Of a stretch of DNA of 64,000 bases, positions 35,628-46,800 are shown in pieces. Below the pieces are notes generated by a model. It worked only from the letters and a program-made list of their open reading frames with translations. It was not told the DNA's origin and made no database searches. The stretch is from Bidens hawaiensis (Eukaryota > Streptophyta > Magnoliopsida > Asterales > Asteraceae), in contig JAIQDT010001139.1 of assembly GCA_021521415.1 (NCBI GenBank), forward strand, positions 124,001 through 188,000. Reading direction: 5' to 3'. The translations under genes were made by a program, and so were the position numbers. The stretch's first letter is position 1. Each line of letters opens with the position of its first letter.

Positions 35628-38519
35628 TCAAGAAAAGAAGAATGCGTCGATGACAACATGTAAACAGGGCCTGTAACAATTGACTAAGAGAAGTAGGTGG
35701 TGGATCGGCTGCATACAAAACTGGATGGTCTTATAGAAATCTTTTAAAATACCCCATGTAAATACTTCACACGTCTTAACCAGAGCATCATTATAATGGC
35801 CATGCATTCCCATGGCCATTAGCATATTATTCCAAGCAAGAATGTCACTAGGCTGCACTAACTTAGACACTTTGAAAGCTTTCACAACGGCACCACATTT
35901 GACAAGAATACTAAGCAAAACGGTGGCAATAGTTGGGTTGATGTGTGATACACTTTTTGTTGTACCTTTAAGCATCATCTTCACCACTCTTGCTGGGACC
36001 ACAATAAATCCAAGGCTGCTACAACCCACCAATAGTGTCAATTCAACGTTCCTCAGAATTTTATTTATCACTTTGACAGCCTCTAAAAGTTGTGTGTGGA
36101 CACAAGATATTGACCATTTAGAGGCCATATAATAATATGCAACTTTTGCTAACTCCAGATTCAAATTGTCACAATACACTTTGCAAATGCTTATAGTAGC
36201 AGTAAGCACTATGTGTGATACCCTTGATTCACCTAAACCAACTATATGAATATTCTTAACCTCAATTATAGTGTGTTGTGGATTAAAGAGATGCATGGTG
36301 AATGTTGGTAAAACAACAAACTTTGTGGTGTAATCAAATTTATTTTTCCATTTATGCCACATATACATTGGTACCTTATGAGCAGTCACGACCCAACTTG
36401 TATCACATACTATACCCAATATCTGTCGAAAATAATCTCCACTAAGACCGGCAACTGTTTTGCCTTCAGAATTAAGGTTCAGTGTGGTTCCGACATATAG
36501 TGGTGGCCCAACAATAGCAAGTTTGTCCTTAAACCGCAGCAACATTAAAATAAATAGTGACTTGTGAGTAATCGAACTGAAATAGCTGACCATTTTAACC
36601 GTATTTGAATGTAAGAGGCCACCAAGAAGGGTAATGTTTGTAAGGCAAAATGAATTATGAGACCCAAGTTCTCCAACAAATGCAGTAAGATTGGGAGCAG
36701 ATGTATGCGTTCTCCTTTTTAAATTATCAAGTAAGTGAGCTTGATATGCTGGTAAGAACAATACTTGATCACATAAATGCTTAATCATAATCACACCAAT
36801 AAAATTGGTTTTGGTCCCCATGGAAACGATAACTGCCATCTTTAATTCAACATCAAACTCGTCGTTGAGTATCTTTGAAAAATGGAGTTTTGCAGCCTTA
36901 GTACAATAATCTATGAGCGTGACTGCTTTGATATACAAAATGATGTCTGGAACAATCTTTTTGAGCGCAAGGAAATGCAAACTATACCAATCACGAGTCA
37001 CCCGCTGATAAATGCTAATCTATCTATCAAGAACTGTTAACGGGCCAATAGTATTAGGACCAGAATTAGCCAGAGAGAACATTCCTTCTCTTTCATGTTG
37101 CAATGCAAAATCCTCATTTTCAAACTTCAAGCTATAGATTAATTTTGCTTCGGTACCTTGAGGTAGAAAACCTTTAAAAATGAAACAGAAACCTTGTGTA
37201 AGGGTTGTGTGAGGATTTGGGGGTTTCAGGTCAGCATCCAAATAAAACAATTTAGGAGAAAGGGGTGCAAAATTCACCATGGTTTGAGCAATAAAAGCAG
37301 GCACGTGGTGGAGAAGCAAATGACCAGACTCACAGATAACCTCATTGAGTTGTTCAAATATCAAAGCATTGCTGTAAAAAAAGAGCTGAACAGAATGTGG
37401 ATTCAACTGAAAAGCCGAATCAGAAGTGGTAAAATATGTGTTCTCGCCTTGAATAATAGTGAAGCTGAAGTTTTGTCCATACTTAATGAAAAGAATTTTA
37501 GGCACATCACCATCACTAACACAAATATTGAGCTCCTTGTATCCAACTGTCGTTATCATCAACTCGTCAGAACTTATACCTATAGCTTTAGTACAAGTGC
37601 AGAGAAAACCATCACCATTCTTATAGCAACTTGCACATTCATAGTAACTCGAATGAAAAAAATAATCAATAAGCTCTTGGGTTCCCATGTCATGCCACGA
37701 CCATTTTGTATCCTTCTCAAGCTATGTGTGCAGAATAATTACCAGTAGTGGCCAAACAATTTCCCAATTGTTAAATTCATTATCAAGTCCTTCCCAATGA
37801 CCACCTGAATAACATAACCAACCAGGTTTCCATCCAAAATTTGTAAGTACTCTTGAAGCCTCCTCTAACAACCAGTTTTTCTCACCTTGCATAATAGAAA
37901 ACTCAACAACAACACTTTTAAGCACAAAACTAGAATCTAATATAACAAGTTGAGCATCCTTTACTCCAAGTGACTCATCAACATCAACTTGTGAGTCGGT
38001 GTTGATTTCTAATACTTCCACATTAATGATGCAATGAACTTCAGCCTCAATTTCATTGTCAATACCGCCAGGCATTTCATCGAACACCTTGTGAGCAGTA
38101 GTTACAAACGGAATCGAAACAGAGCTAACCAGACCTGATGTAGACAACCGAGCTATGACGGAATTGGTATCAGATGTGGAATCAATCAGAGTTGGCTCCT
38201 TAATCTGATCAATTGCAGCTTTTGGTTGCTGAATCGAACATGCTACAATGTCAACCAGATGGACAGAAGTAGCCAGGAATTGAGTAAGCATTGCATTAGT
38301 GAAATCATTCCAAGTGATGAAGTCTGAACTCCGATGCCAACCATTGAACCACCAGAATGGTTCATCATCGAAGCATTCAATGACATAGGGAAACCGTTCA
38401 TCATCATAGATAGCATAATAGACAAAATACCTTTCGGCTTTAGAGATCCATAGGGCGGGATTAGATCCGGTGAAACGAGGTAATCGTGGAAGTTCTTGCA
38501 GGAGTTCTTCCAAAGCCAT
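35628..38519 (-). pseudogene. Gag-fusion ORF with NOP58-, cyclophilin- and PPR-like segments, two in-frame TAG
   Basis: All three open pieces (38519-37722, 37688-37020, 37001-35628) lie in the same frame; the only stops before 35628 are TAG at 37724-37722 and TAG at 37022-37020. The start is MALEELLQELPRLPRFTGSN. The Gag-like part has LWISKAERYF, DDEPFWWFNGW and FTNAMLTQF, the usual spacing of Retrotrans_gag. At about 37199-37037, FKGFLPQGT, KFENEDFALQH and GMFSLANSGPNTIG match cyclophilin motifs. At about 37019-36665, RVTRDWYSLHF, ILYIKAVTL, TKAAKLHFSKIL, HLCDQVL and SAPNLTAFVGEL match NOP58 in order. At about 35960-35755, ILVKCGAVVKAFKV and ILAWNNMLMAMGMHGHYNDA match PPR repeats. HKVFDEMP near 38110 is also PPR-like. 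The remainder is unrecognised. Such a long frame is unlikely by chance. Confidence 0.75.
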
Positions 38520-38547
38520 CGATGCTAAGGATCAATGAAAGCACCAA

Positions 38548-38855
38548 TGTTGTGTACTCAAATTAACACAACAGGAGATAATCAATTGAGAAGTAATTAA
38601 TATGATTCGATTCACTCAATAGAGAGATTACAATGAGAAACCAAAAGATAACAAGAAGGAGATGGGAAGTAGATTAGAGAAGAAGAGATGAGAAGACCAG
38701 AACCAACTGTAACAATATTCATTGATACCCTATTCCGTACTCTCATCTTGCTTATAACCTTTGCTGGTCATTCTCAAATCCGTGGGCCTTTCACTAACAT
38801 CGAACTGGGCTGCAAGATTGGGTCTACTTGGATTGGGCCAATTATGTTCATAACA
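38548..38855 (-). repeat. 5' LTR of the gene-capturing element
   Basis: 308 bp. On the minus strand it begins TGTTATGAACATAATTGGCC and ends TTTGAGTACACAACA, followed directly by the primer-binding region. Confidence 0.92.
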
Positions 38856-38860
38856 TCGTA

Positions 38861-38933
38861 TGCGTCAAGTAACATGTATAGGCATATCCTTCTGCAAGGT
38901 AAATATGTCGAGACTTTTGTGTCGCCTAATTGA
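38861..38933 (+). pseudogene. F-box pseudogene D, right part
   Basis: The sequence continues collinear with the 3' end of the intact F-box gene (ACATGTATAGGCATATCCTT, TATGTCGAGACTTTTGTGTC), ending in CCTAAT TGA. Before the LTR element landed, it was joined to the part ending at 35072. Confidence 0.8.
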
Positions 38934-39469
38934 TACATGAATTGATACCGACCTCTTAAACTAATTTTGATTTGCTTTGCTTTTGTTAATTCCGTGTTGG
39001 TTTTTATGTAACTACGTATACTCTCCCCTGTGGGATAGAACTATTCAGTAAGTTTATATTTGTGGGGCTATGATAATTACTAAAGAGCAATATTGCAAAC
39101 CTTTATAATATTGAAGAATTTGTAAATGGTGGATGTTCCTAATTATCAGCAAGAGGTGTCTTTTGTTAACAAAAACATCTGCCATGTTTGTGATATGCAA
39201 CTAGTTAGTGCAGTGGTGTGCACATACAAATATAGAGGTGAATATATCTTGTACGTGCACACCTCTCATGGGTCCAAAAGTCCAAATAATAACGAAGTCA
39301 TGTATATAACAAGAAACATTTTACTTAACAAATGTTGCTACATTAGTTGCAGCCTGCAACATCACATTAGAAATTACATGGTTGCCATAGCCTCGACATG
39401 TCAATTTTAGCAGGACACGGGCCGTAGCCTCAAAGACCACCATTTGACAACCACGCCATTTTACCTTAA
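38934..39469. other. 3' flank of F-box pseudogene D
   Basis: The first 100 bp are like the 3' flank of the other F-box copies (TTTTGCTTTTGTTAATT, GTTTTTATGTAACTA). No gene follows. Confidence 0.5.
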
Positions 39470-39833
39470 GGCAAAGCGTACTAGGCAACGATTATGGGGC
39501 GATAAGGGGCACGAACACCGCCCCCCCCCCCCTCCCGAGCGACAAAATGGGCGATAAAAAGGGGGGGGGGGCAATGAGAACTTGTCGCTGGATCTAGTTT
39601 ATGTTATATTATTATTATTATTATAATTGTGTGTGTGTGATATATATATATATACATATAGGGTGGCGTTAAAATAAGAAGTGGAGTGTGTCTAAGAAGT
39701 AATCTGGTGCGTTAGATTTGTATATGAGGCTACAACACCATTACACCCCTAAAACAAAAACTCATCTTTTGATAACTAGACGTTACATGACGCAAGTCGC
39801 CCCATTTTGTAGCCCCTCCATTACACATAGCCT
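39470..39833. mobile_element. Diverged Tourist-like MITE related to 17442-17744
   Basis: It shares with the first copy GATTATGGGGCGATAAGGGG-like left sequence, long C and G runs, TGTGTGTG/TATATA middle, AAACAAAAACTCA and the right end TGTAGCCCCTCCATTACACA. Inside, 39660-39725 (AGGGTGGCGTTAAAATAAGA onward) is absent from the first copy and looks like a fragment of another element. Confidence 0.55.
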
Positions 39834-40249
39834 AATAGATCAGTGTATATATTCCAGGTCTAAGCCCAAATATTGTGTCGCTCGGCGTGGACGTACGTCG
39901 GATGTGAACATCCGTGATTTACCAAAATAGAAAATCAATGCCATGATAAACAAATTTCTATGTAGTGGATTTTGTACTTCTTTATGTTATGCATGAACAA
40001 AGGGTAGAGAATCGATGAAGATGGTAAATTTAGTTAATTCATACTTATTTTTTTTTGTTTGCTATGCCACCATTTGTGGGATGGATCATAGAACTCTTGT
40101 GTTCAACAAGTTTACTTTCTATAAGCTCTTAATTACAATTGAAATTGTATAATTAGATTTACTAACTCAATTGTATCATTAAACCAATAAGCCATATATT
40201 ATTTCTTATATATCATCAACTATCAAGTTAAGTTTTTAAAATAGTGTGT
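39834..40249. other. Intergenic, AT-rich
   Basis: I see no feature with support. Confidence 0.45.
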
Positions 40250-42005
40250 GTAATGGACGCCTTGAGCGTTTGCATCTTCCACATCACAATCACACAATGT
40301 GACCTCCACATCACCTCCAAAATGTGGTAGCGCCCCTTCGATGCCACAACCCATAAGAGCAAAGGCGCCAATGCCGCTTTATAGCTTGCAATCCACTGCA
40401 ACTCAATCAAATGGACCCATGTGGAGGGTGAGGGCGCAAGCCAATGTCCATCTCCATAACAATCAGTCTAATCGTAATGTTACTAAATCACATATTTGTC
40501 ATGTTGTTTTTAAGTTCTTTCACACACTTATTTTAGAATCGAGGCCTTACATAATACGACGACACAAATAACATAACACAATAGCATGTTTTAACACTTA
40601 AAACTAAAGCTCAAAACTTTTTAAAATGTTAAACAAATCAGATCAGCAAAAAATCAAAATTTGATCGGCTTATTTTATATCTAATTCGATTAACCTACTT
40701 GAAACACAGCTCACTCTTTATCTTGATTTTACAATTTTATATGTGCTATGTTAAAAGTTTAGGGAAATAGTGTATTGATTTTCTTTCTTTAGTATTTTAT
40801 TTTTTTATAAATCTTTTCCTTATTCGAATAAGTCGACAAATTAATCAGAATTTGACTCAAATTTTAATAAGTTATTCGAATCGACCGGTTGTATAGTTTT
40901 CAAATCTTCAAATTCGAATAAGCTAATTCAAATACCCCGAAATTATTGTTATTATTATATATAATAATTAAGGAGTTTGGTGCCTCTAATTGCCGATTGA
41001 GCCACTTGGCGTCAACTTATTAGTCTTCGCATTTTTTTAATTTCTGGTACAATAACGAACATAATGGAAACCAACAATTTTGTTTTTTTATATTGTTTTA
41101 ATTTCGGTATGGTAACGAGTGCGACAAAAAAACGAGTTTTAATTTCGCGTACTCATAGCGTCGTCGTCTAGGACTGATAGCGGTCGGGTTTTACTAACGC
41201 TCGAGTTTACCGAACGACGCCACCACATTGGTCCACCTAAATTTTTATACGTTCTCCGGTTTTTAGCCCCGAACCGTAACGAAATTAATGGAAGCTGACC
41301 GAACTCGTGTTGAGTTATCACCTCAATGCCTAGGACCGACAATGTATGGGTTTTATCACTGCCCAAGTTTACCGATTCAAATAAACGTCGAACATTTTAT
41401 TTTTTATATGTTAATATTTTTATACGTTAACTTGACCAATTTATTTTTTGGGTTTTAACACTCAGGTTTTACCAACGGTGTCTATAGTGTAACGAGCATA
41501 ACCGATAATGTCCAAATTCGCGTCGACTCGCCTATGTAACGCTCGGGTTTTACCAACACCCCGGGTTTCAACGCTGGGGCTATAGCTGCCCCACCGCGTG
41601 CGGTGGGTAAATCACCAGTTCAATATATTTTGAATTGCCTATAATTAATTGTTTTTGACCTAATCAATATTTTGTTTTTAGTTAATTCTTTCTGATTGAT
41701 ATTCCCCTATGTATCATCTGTACGTAGGATAGAAGTCAAAAACTATTAATTGTACGTGTTCAATAAGTTCACTATTAATTGTTCGATTGAAAGTTTAGAG
41801 TCAATTATGTAATTAGAATAAAGTATAGTTTGAGTCATTATGCACCTAATTTTGATCAATTGTGTACTAATGTATATCTAGTTTAATATTCAAATTAGAT
41901 TACAAGTTGCCAACTGATCTCGGCCCGGTGCATCCCTTTTAAGGTTGTTGATATATTATATATAAAAGGTGGACAAACCCTAACGAGGCCATATCATATC
42001 ATATC
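40250..42005. repeat. Duplicated block P, ahead of the intact F-box gene
   Basis: The sequence from GACGCCTTGAGCG (about 40256) to the start codon at 42006 is collinear with 52951-55567: the CATCACAATCACACAATGTG part, TCAAATACCCCGAAATTATT, CTATTAGTCTTCGC-type sequence, CCACCGCGTGCGGTGGGTAA and the promoter. Block P lacks two insertions present in the other copy (53645-54292 and 54345-54614), so it is close to the older form. A hairpin followed by CCAGT at 41592-41619 might be a Helitron end. Confidence 0.75.
41961..41968 (+). promoter_or_regulatory. TATA box of the intact F-box gene
   Basis: TATAAAAG lies 38 bp before the ATG at 42006 and is followed by GTGGACAAACCCTAA, which is also found ahead of the other F-box copies (49551, 55522). 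Confidence 0.55.
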
Positions 42006-43130
42006 ATGCCGCGGCCGTTGCCGGAGCTTCCACCGGAAATTACATTAGACCAAATACTCCCAAGGCTTCCCGGCAAATCCATACTCCGTTTCAAGTGTGT
42101 TTCCAAGCAATGGTATGCGTTCTTAACCACACCAATGTTTAAGAACTTGCACTTTGACCACAGCCCAAACAAGCTTCTCCTTTCATCTACCATAGAACCA
42201 TGCAAGTTCTTCACAATCGACTGTGAATCACCTAAAGACGGTCTAACCGCTATCCCCTCTTTGCCGTTTGAAACAAGTGATACAACAACTATCAAAGTTC
42301 TTAGTTCTTTTCATGGACTGGTATGTGTTGGCATAAAGATTAACCGAATTGATGAGGAATATTACTCGGGTTTGAAGTTATGGAATCCATTGACTGGAGA
42401 GTGTAGTACAATATTGTATACAGGTAAATACCACATCAAGATTAGAGCATTAGGTTTGTATTATAGTTCTTTAGATGATGACTACAGGCTTCTAAGAGTA
42501 GGCGCCACGGGTGTTTACATATACTCATTGAAATCTGACTCGTGGAGAAAACTTGGTCATTCTAAGTATGATATGTGGTGGAGTTATGAGCATTGGAGTC
42601 AGAGCATTTGGTTGAATGACAAGCTCTACTTTTTGAGAGAATACAAGGGTAGTTTGAATCAGTGGCAATATCAGCCAAGCCGAAACGAAATTATAACGTT
42701 TGACACAAAGACCGAAAAGTTCTCAGAAATAGCAACTCCATCGTTCGTGAATGCACGGCCAAGCCTTTGCAGTCTCGCAGTTGTAAGAGGATGCATTCAC
42801 TTGTTTGTGTCATTTTGCAAGGAAGGTTGTTTGTGGAAGATGGATGAGGATGGATATGGAAGATGGACAAAGGTAGCAACTTACAGCCACCCAGAGTCGT
42901 TTTTAACCGAGTTTGAGAAGGTGCCAATACACATGATGAGGAATGGAAACTTGATCATGCATTCGAGTATTGAAGGTCACTTTTGCGAGGTAGATTTGGA
43001 GAAAGGTATAAAACATGTATCATATTCATATGCCTCGAGTAGCATGTATAGGCATATCCTTCTACAAGGTAAGTATGTTGAGACCTTTGTGTCACCTAAC
43101 CGATCACGATCTTTAAGATTACCTAGCTAG
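42006..43130 (+). CDS. F-box protein with FBA-type interaction domain, 374 aa
   Basis: This is an intronless, intact frame from ATG 42006 to TAG 43128-43130. The F-box is at residues 7-45 (LPPEITLDQILPRLPGKSIL then RFKCVSKQW). The rest is an F-box-associated domain: PCKFFTIDCES, LSSFHGLVCVGI, LKLWNPLTGEC, GLYYSSLDDDYRLLRV, VYIYSLKSDSWRKLG, NDKLYFLRE, ITFDTKTEKF, SLAVVRGCIHLFVSF and MRNGNLIMHS. Such proteins are the substrate receptors of SCF ubiquitin ligases: the F-box binds the SKP1 adaptor and the FBA domain selects the target. The target is unknown. It is the only one of five related loci in this cluster that is whole. Confidence 0.9.
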   Translation: MPRPLPELPPEITLDQILPRLPGKSILRFKCVSKQWYAFLTTPMFKNLHFDHSPNKLLLSSTIEPCKFFTIDCESPKDGLTAIPSLPFETSDTTTIKVLSSFHGLVCVGIKINRIDEEYYSGLKLWNPLTGECSTILYTGKYHIKIRALGLYYSSLDDDYRLLRVGATGVYIYSLKSDSWRKLGHSKYDMWWSYEHWSQSIWLNDKLYFLREYKGSLNQWQYQPSRNEIITFDTKTEKFSEIATPSFVNARPSLCSLAVVRGCIHLFVSFCKEGCLWKMDEDGYGRWTKVATYSHPESFLTEFEKVPIHMMRNGNLIMHSSIEGHFCEVDLEKGIKHVSYSYASSSMYRHILLQGKYVETFVSPNRSRSLRLPS

Positions 43131-43328
43131 CTAATTTTGTTTTGCTTTTGTTAATAGTGTTTGGTTTTTGTGTAACTATGTTTCCTCATGACCTATGGTG
43201 ATAGAATATGTTCTTCATGAATATGAACAAGACTATGAGAATCATTGTGGTTTTATTATTGGCTTTCTCCGTTAGATCCTTACTAAAGCAATCTTGCAAA
43301 CCTTTACATGGTGGATCTCCCTAATCTG

Positions 43329-43679
43329 TGTTGGATTAATTTCTATTCCGGGTCACAAGTCGGTGAACCGGGCTTAAGAGGTTTTAACAAGTCGGTTAAA
43401 GTCTAAGGGGTATTATGAAACATTCCATATGCTTGGTGGCCAAGTTCACCTTGGTGGCCAAGTTGAGTGGTGACCACATATTATGCTTGGTGACCAAGTT
43501 GGGTTACTAGTATAAATAGATGTACAAAGTTAGTGTTAGATACAACACAACAACAAACACAACAATCACCACCATCACTACCAAAGTTATTGTAATCAGT
43601 TTTTTGAGTTATATTTTCCGGTTATAATATAAGTAGGTTATTTACAAGTTGTGCGTTAATTATCGTTTATCATTGTTGA
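43329..43679 (+). repeat. 5' LTR of the 43.3-48.4 kb copia element
   Basis: 351 bp. TATAAATA at 43511-43518 is the likely TATA box. It has fewer copies of the TTGGTGGCCAAGTTCACC unit than the 3' LTR. Confidence 0.92.
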
Positions 43680-43889
43680 ATTGGTATCAGAGCTCGGTTC
43701 AAGAACGCGATAATTAACGGCAACAAAGAAGGTGTTTCGATCAAACAAGTTGGTTTGATTTCCCCGAAGAAGTTGTTAACGTGGTTGATCGAACAAGTTG
43801 GTTTGATCTACCAAAGAAGTTGTTGTCATTGTCGATCGCATAGTTCATTCAATTTTTACTTTATTCAAACAAGTTGGGTTTGAGTAGCC

Positions 43890-46800
43890 ATGGGTGACAT
43901 AACTCCACCGCCGCCGCCGCCAAAGGGGAAAGAGAACGGGCCATCTTCCGTTCAATGTCCAATGTTAACTACAACGAACTATACCGTGTGGGCTATGAGG
44001 ATGAAAGTAGTCCTAAGAGTTCACAAAGTTTGGGACACCATCAACTCAGGTGTCCCCCATGAAGACAAAAATGACATGGCTATGGAGATCAAGAAACAGC
44101 TAAAGCCATGTGGGATTCGATTAAAACCCGACAATTAGGTGCTGAACGGGTTAGAGAAGCACGTCTCCAAACCTTGTCAATGGAATTTGACAATATGAAG
44201 ATGAACGAGTCGGATTCCATAGATAACTTTGCGGGAAAGTTATCGAGCATTGCCTCGAAATCAGCGGCTCTCGGCGAAGTTATAGATGAAGCAAGGTTGG
44301 TAAGGAAGTTTCTCAAAAGTCTCCCAAGATCGAAGTATATTCAAATGGTTGCTTCGCTTGAGCAAATGTTGGATTTCAAAAAAACGGGATTTGAAGATGT
44401 TGTAGGCCGACTCCGAGCCTATGAGGAGCGAATCCGAGAAGAAGAAATTCAAGGGGGTGACCAAGGTAAACTTTTATTCAGTAAATATGATTCATCAAGT
44501 CATAGAAGTTTTGAATCTAATGGGGGACGAGGACGAGGAGGTCGAGGTCGCGGTCGAGGCCGTTTCAATGGCCAATACCGAACCCTAGTACCGAACAAGG
44601 GTCATCAAGTCGGGGAAATGTAAGGGTGAAGAAAGATCGGTCAAAGATTTTATGTTACCGATGTGACCAGTTTGGTCACTTTGCATCTGGTTGCCCGGAC
44701 CGAGTTCAAAAGGGTCAAGAAGCAAACAAAACTGAAGCCCGTGAAATTTTTGATGATGCGGCGTATATGAATCAAGTTGTGTTCTTAAATGAACAAAACC
44801 TAATACCAAAGAAATACGAGACCGAGCGGGTCGAAGATGATGTATGGTATTTGGATAATGGGGCAAGTAATCATATGACGGGAAACCGGTCGTATTTTTT
44901 AGAGTTAAACGAGAACATAACCGGGAGGGTTAAGTTCGGAGATGGGTCATTTGTTCAAATCAAGGGAAAAGGCTCAATTCTTTTCCAAGGAAAATCGGGT
45001 GACCAAGACTTGCTAACCGAGATTTATTATATTCCGGAGTTAAAAAATAATATAATAAGTCTCGGTCAAGCAATGGAGTCCGGATGTGACATTCGGATGA
45101 AACACGATCTTCTGACCATGTACGATGAGAACAGGAGGTTACTCATGAAGGTCAAGAGATCCGAAAACCGACTGTATAAAATACGAATGAAAATTGGAGC
45201 TCCCGTGTGTTTGCAATCAAAGATTGAAGATGATGCATGGAGTTGGCACGCAAGACTTGGGCACATCAATTTCGAGTTAATGAAATCGATGGCTAAGAAG
45301 GATCTTGTACGAGGTTTACCACATGTTGAACACGAAAATCAGTTGTGTGAATCGTGCTTGGTGGGTAAACAAATGAGGCGTTCGTTTCCGGATACATCCT
45401 CGTTTAGAGCATCCCAACCTTTGGAGTTAGTTCATGGTGACTTGTGCGGTCCAATAATCCCATCCACTATCTCGGGTAATAGGTATGTCTTTGTTATTAT
45501 AGACGATTACTCACGATACATGTGAACGTTTTTATTGAAAGAAAAAGGTGAAGCGTTTGAAAGTTTTAAGAGGTTTAAAGCCCTAATCGATACGGAGGCA
45601 GGTTTACCAATGAAAACTCTTCGAACCGATAGGGGAGGAGAATTCACTTCACGTGATTTCAATCGGTTCTGCGATGAAAGTGGAATTATTCGGCATTTAA
45701 CCGCCCCGTACACGCCGCAACAAAATGGCGTGGTAGAAAGGCGAAACAGAACTTTAATGGGGATGGTGTGGAGTATTCTAAAGGCAATGCAGGTACCAAA
45801 TTATATGTGGGGAGAAGCGGTCCGACATTCAACTTTTTTAATCAATCGGGTCTCAACCCGGGCCTTGGTTGATCAAACTCCATATGAACGGTTCAAGAAA
45901 AAGAAACCGATTATTGAACACGTTTGAGTATTTGGGTGCATGGCGTATGCTAAAGTTAATAGTGTACATCTAAAGAAACTTGATGATAGGTCAAAACAGC
46001 TCGTTTATCTCGGGTCGGAGACGGGTTCAAAAGCATACCGTCTCTTCGATCCGAAGACCCTGAAAATTGTTGTTAGTCGAGACGTTGTGTTTGACAAAAA
46101 CAAAGGGTGGAATTGGGTAAAGAAAGTCGAGAAGAATGACTACGAGCCGGGTATGTTTTCTATTGTTTGGGGGGGTGCGGTTGACAATGGAACTGGTCAA
46201 ATCGAACCCACTATTGAAGAAACGTCTATAAGCAACCCGGGTAGCCCAAGCTCTGAACCTACATCATTGGTTCAACCCGAGTCCAACGACTCAACCGAAC
46301 CAAGTCATATCGGGCCTAATTCCCCAACCCGCTCTCAAGTTCAGTCGACGAGTAATGGGTCACAGGTCCATTCGGGTGAAAATGAGGCCCAAACAGGTCT
46401 AAGACGTTCAACCCGAGTCTCGGTTTTGCGAAGAAGATTACAAGTAGATTATGTGTTACATATTGACTCTTACTATGAGCAATTGCTTCTTACAGCAAGT
46501 GGTGAACCGAGTAGCTATTTTGAGGCTAAGTCGAACCAAGAATGGGTTCGTGCTATGAATACCGAGATCGATTCGATAAACAAGAATGAAACATGAAAGT
46601 TAGTCGAACTTCCAAATGGTGCAAAATGTATCGGGTTGAAGTGGGTGTTTAAAATCAAACGAAATGCGGATGGAACGATAAACAATTATAAAGCTCGGTT
46701 GGTTGCAAAGGGTTACGTGCAACAACCCAGGATTGACTTTGATGATGTTTTCGCTCCGGTATCCCGAATCGAGACCGTTCGGCTACTAATCGCATTGGCT

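Larger units (their letters stand above)
35073..38855 (-). mobile_element. Non-autonomous LTR retrotransposon with Gag-like domain and captured host gene segments, 3.78 kb
   Basis: Two 308-bp LTRs (35073-35380 and 38548-38855; I count about 8 differences, roughly 97% identity) lie in F-box pseudogene D, with TCATA (35068-35072) and TCGTA (38856-38860) as a one-mismatch target duplication. On the minus strand the 5' LTR is followed at once by TTGGTGCTTTCATTGATCC, a gypsy-type primer-binding region, and the 3' LTR is preceded by the purine tract GAAAGGAGGGAGTAA. Between them is one 964-codon frame with two TAG codons. I find a Retrotrans_gag-like domain but no protease, reverse transcriptase, RNase H or integrase. 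It would need an autonomous partner to move. Confidence 0.85.

Noticed and set aside
37194..37748. Plus-strand frame of 184 codons opposite the gene-capturing element
   Set aside because: It is the antisense of the long 964-codon frame, which has recognisable protein motifs; this one has none.
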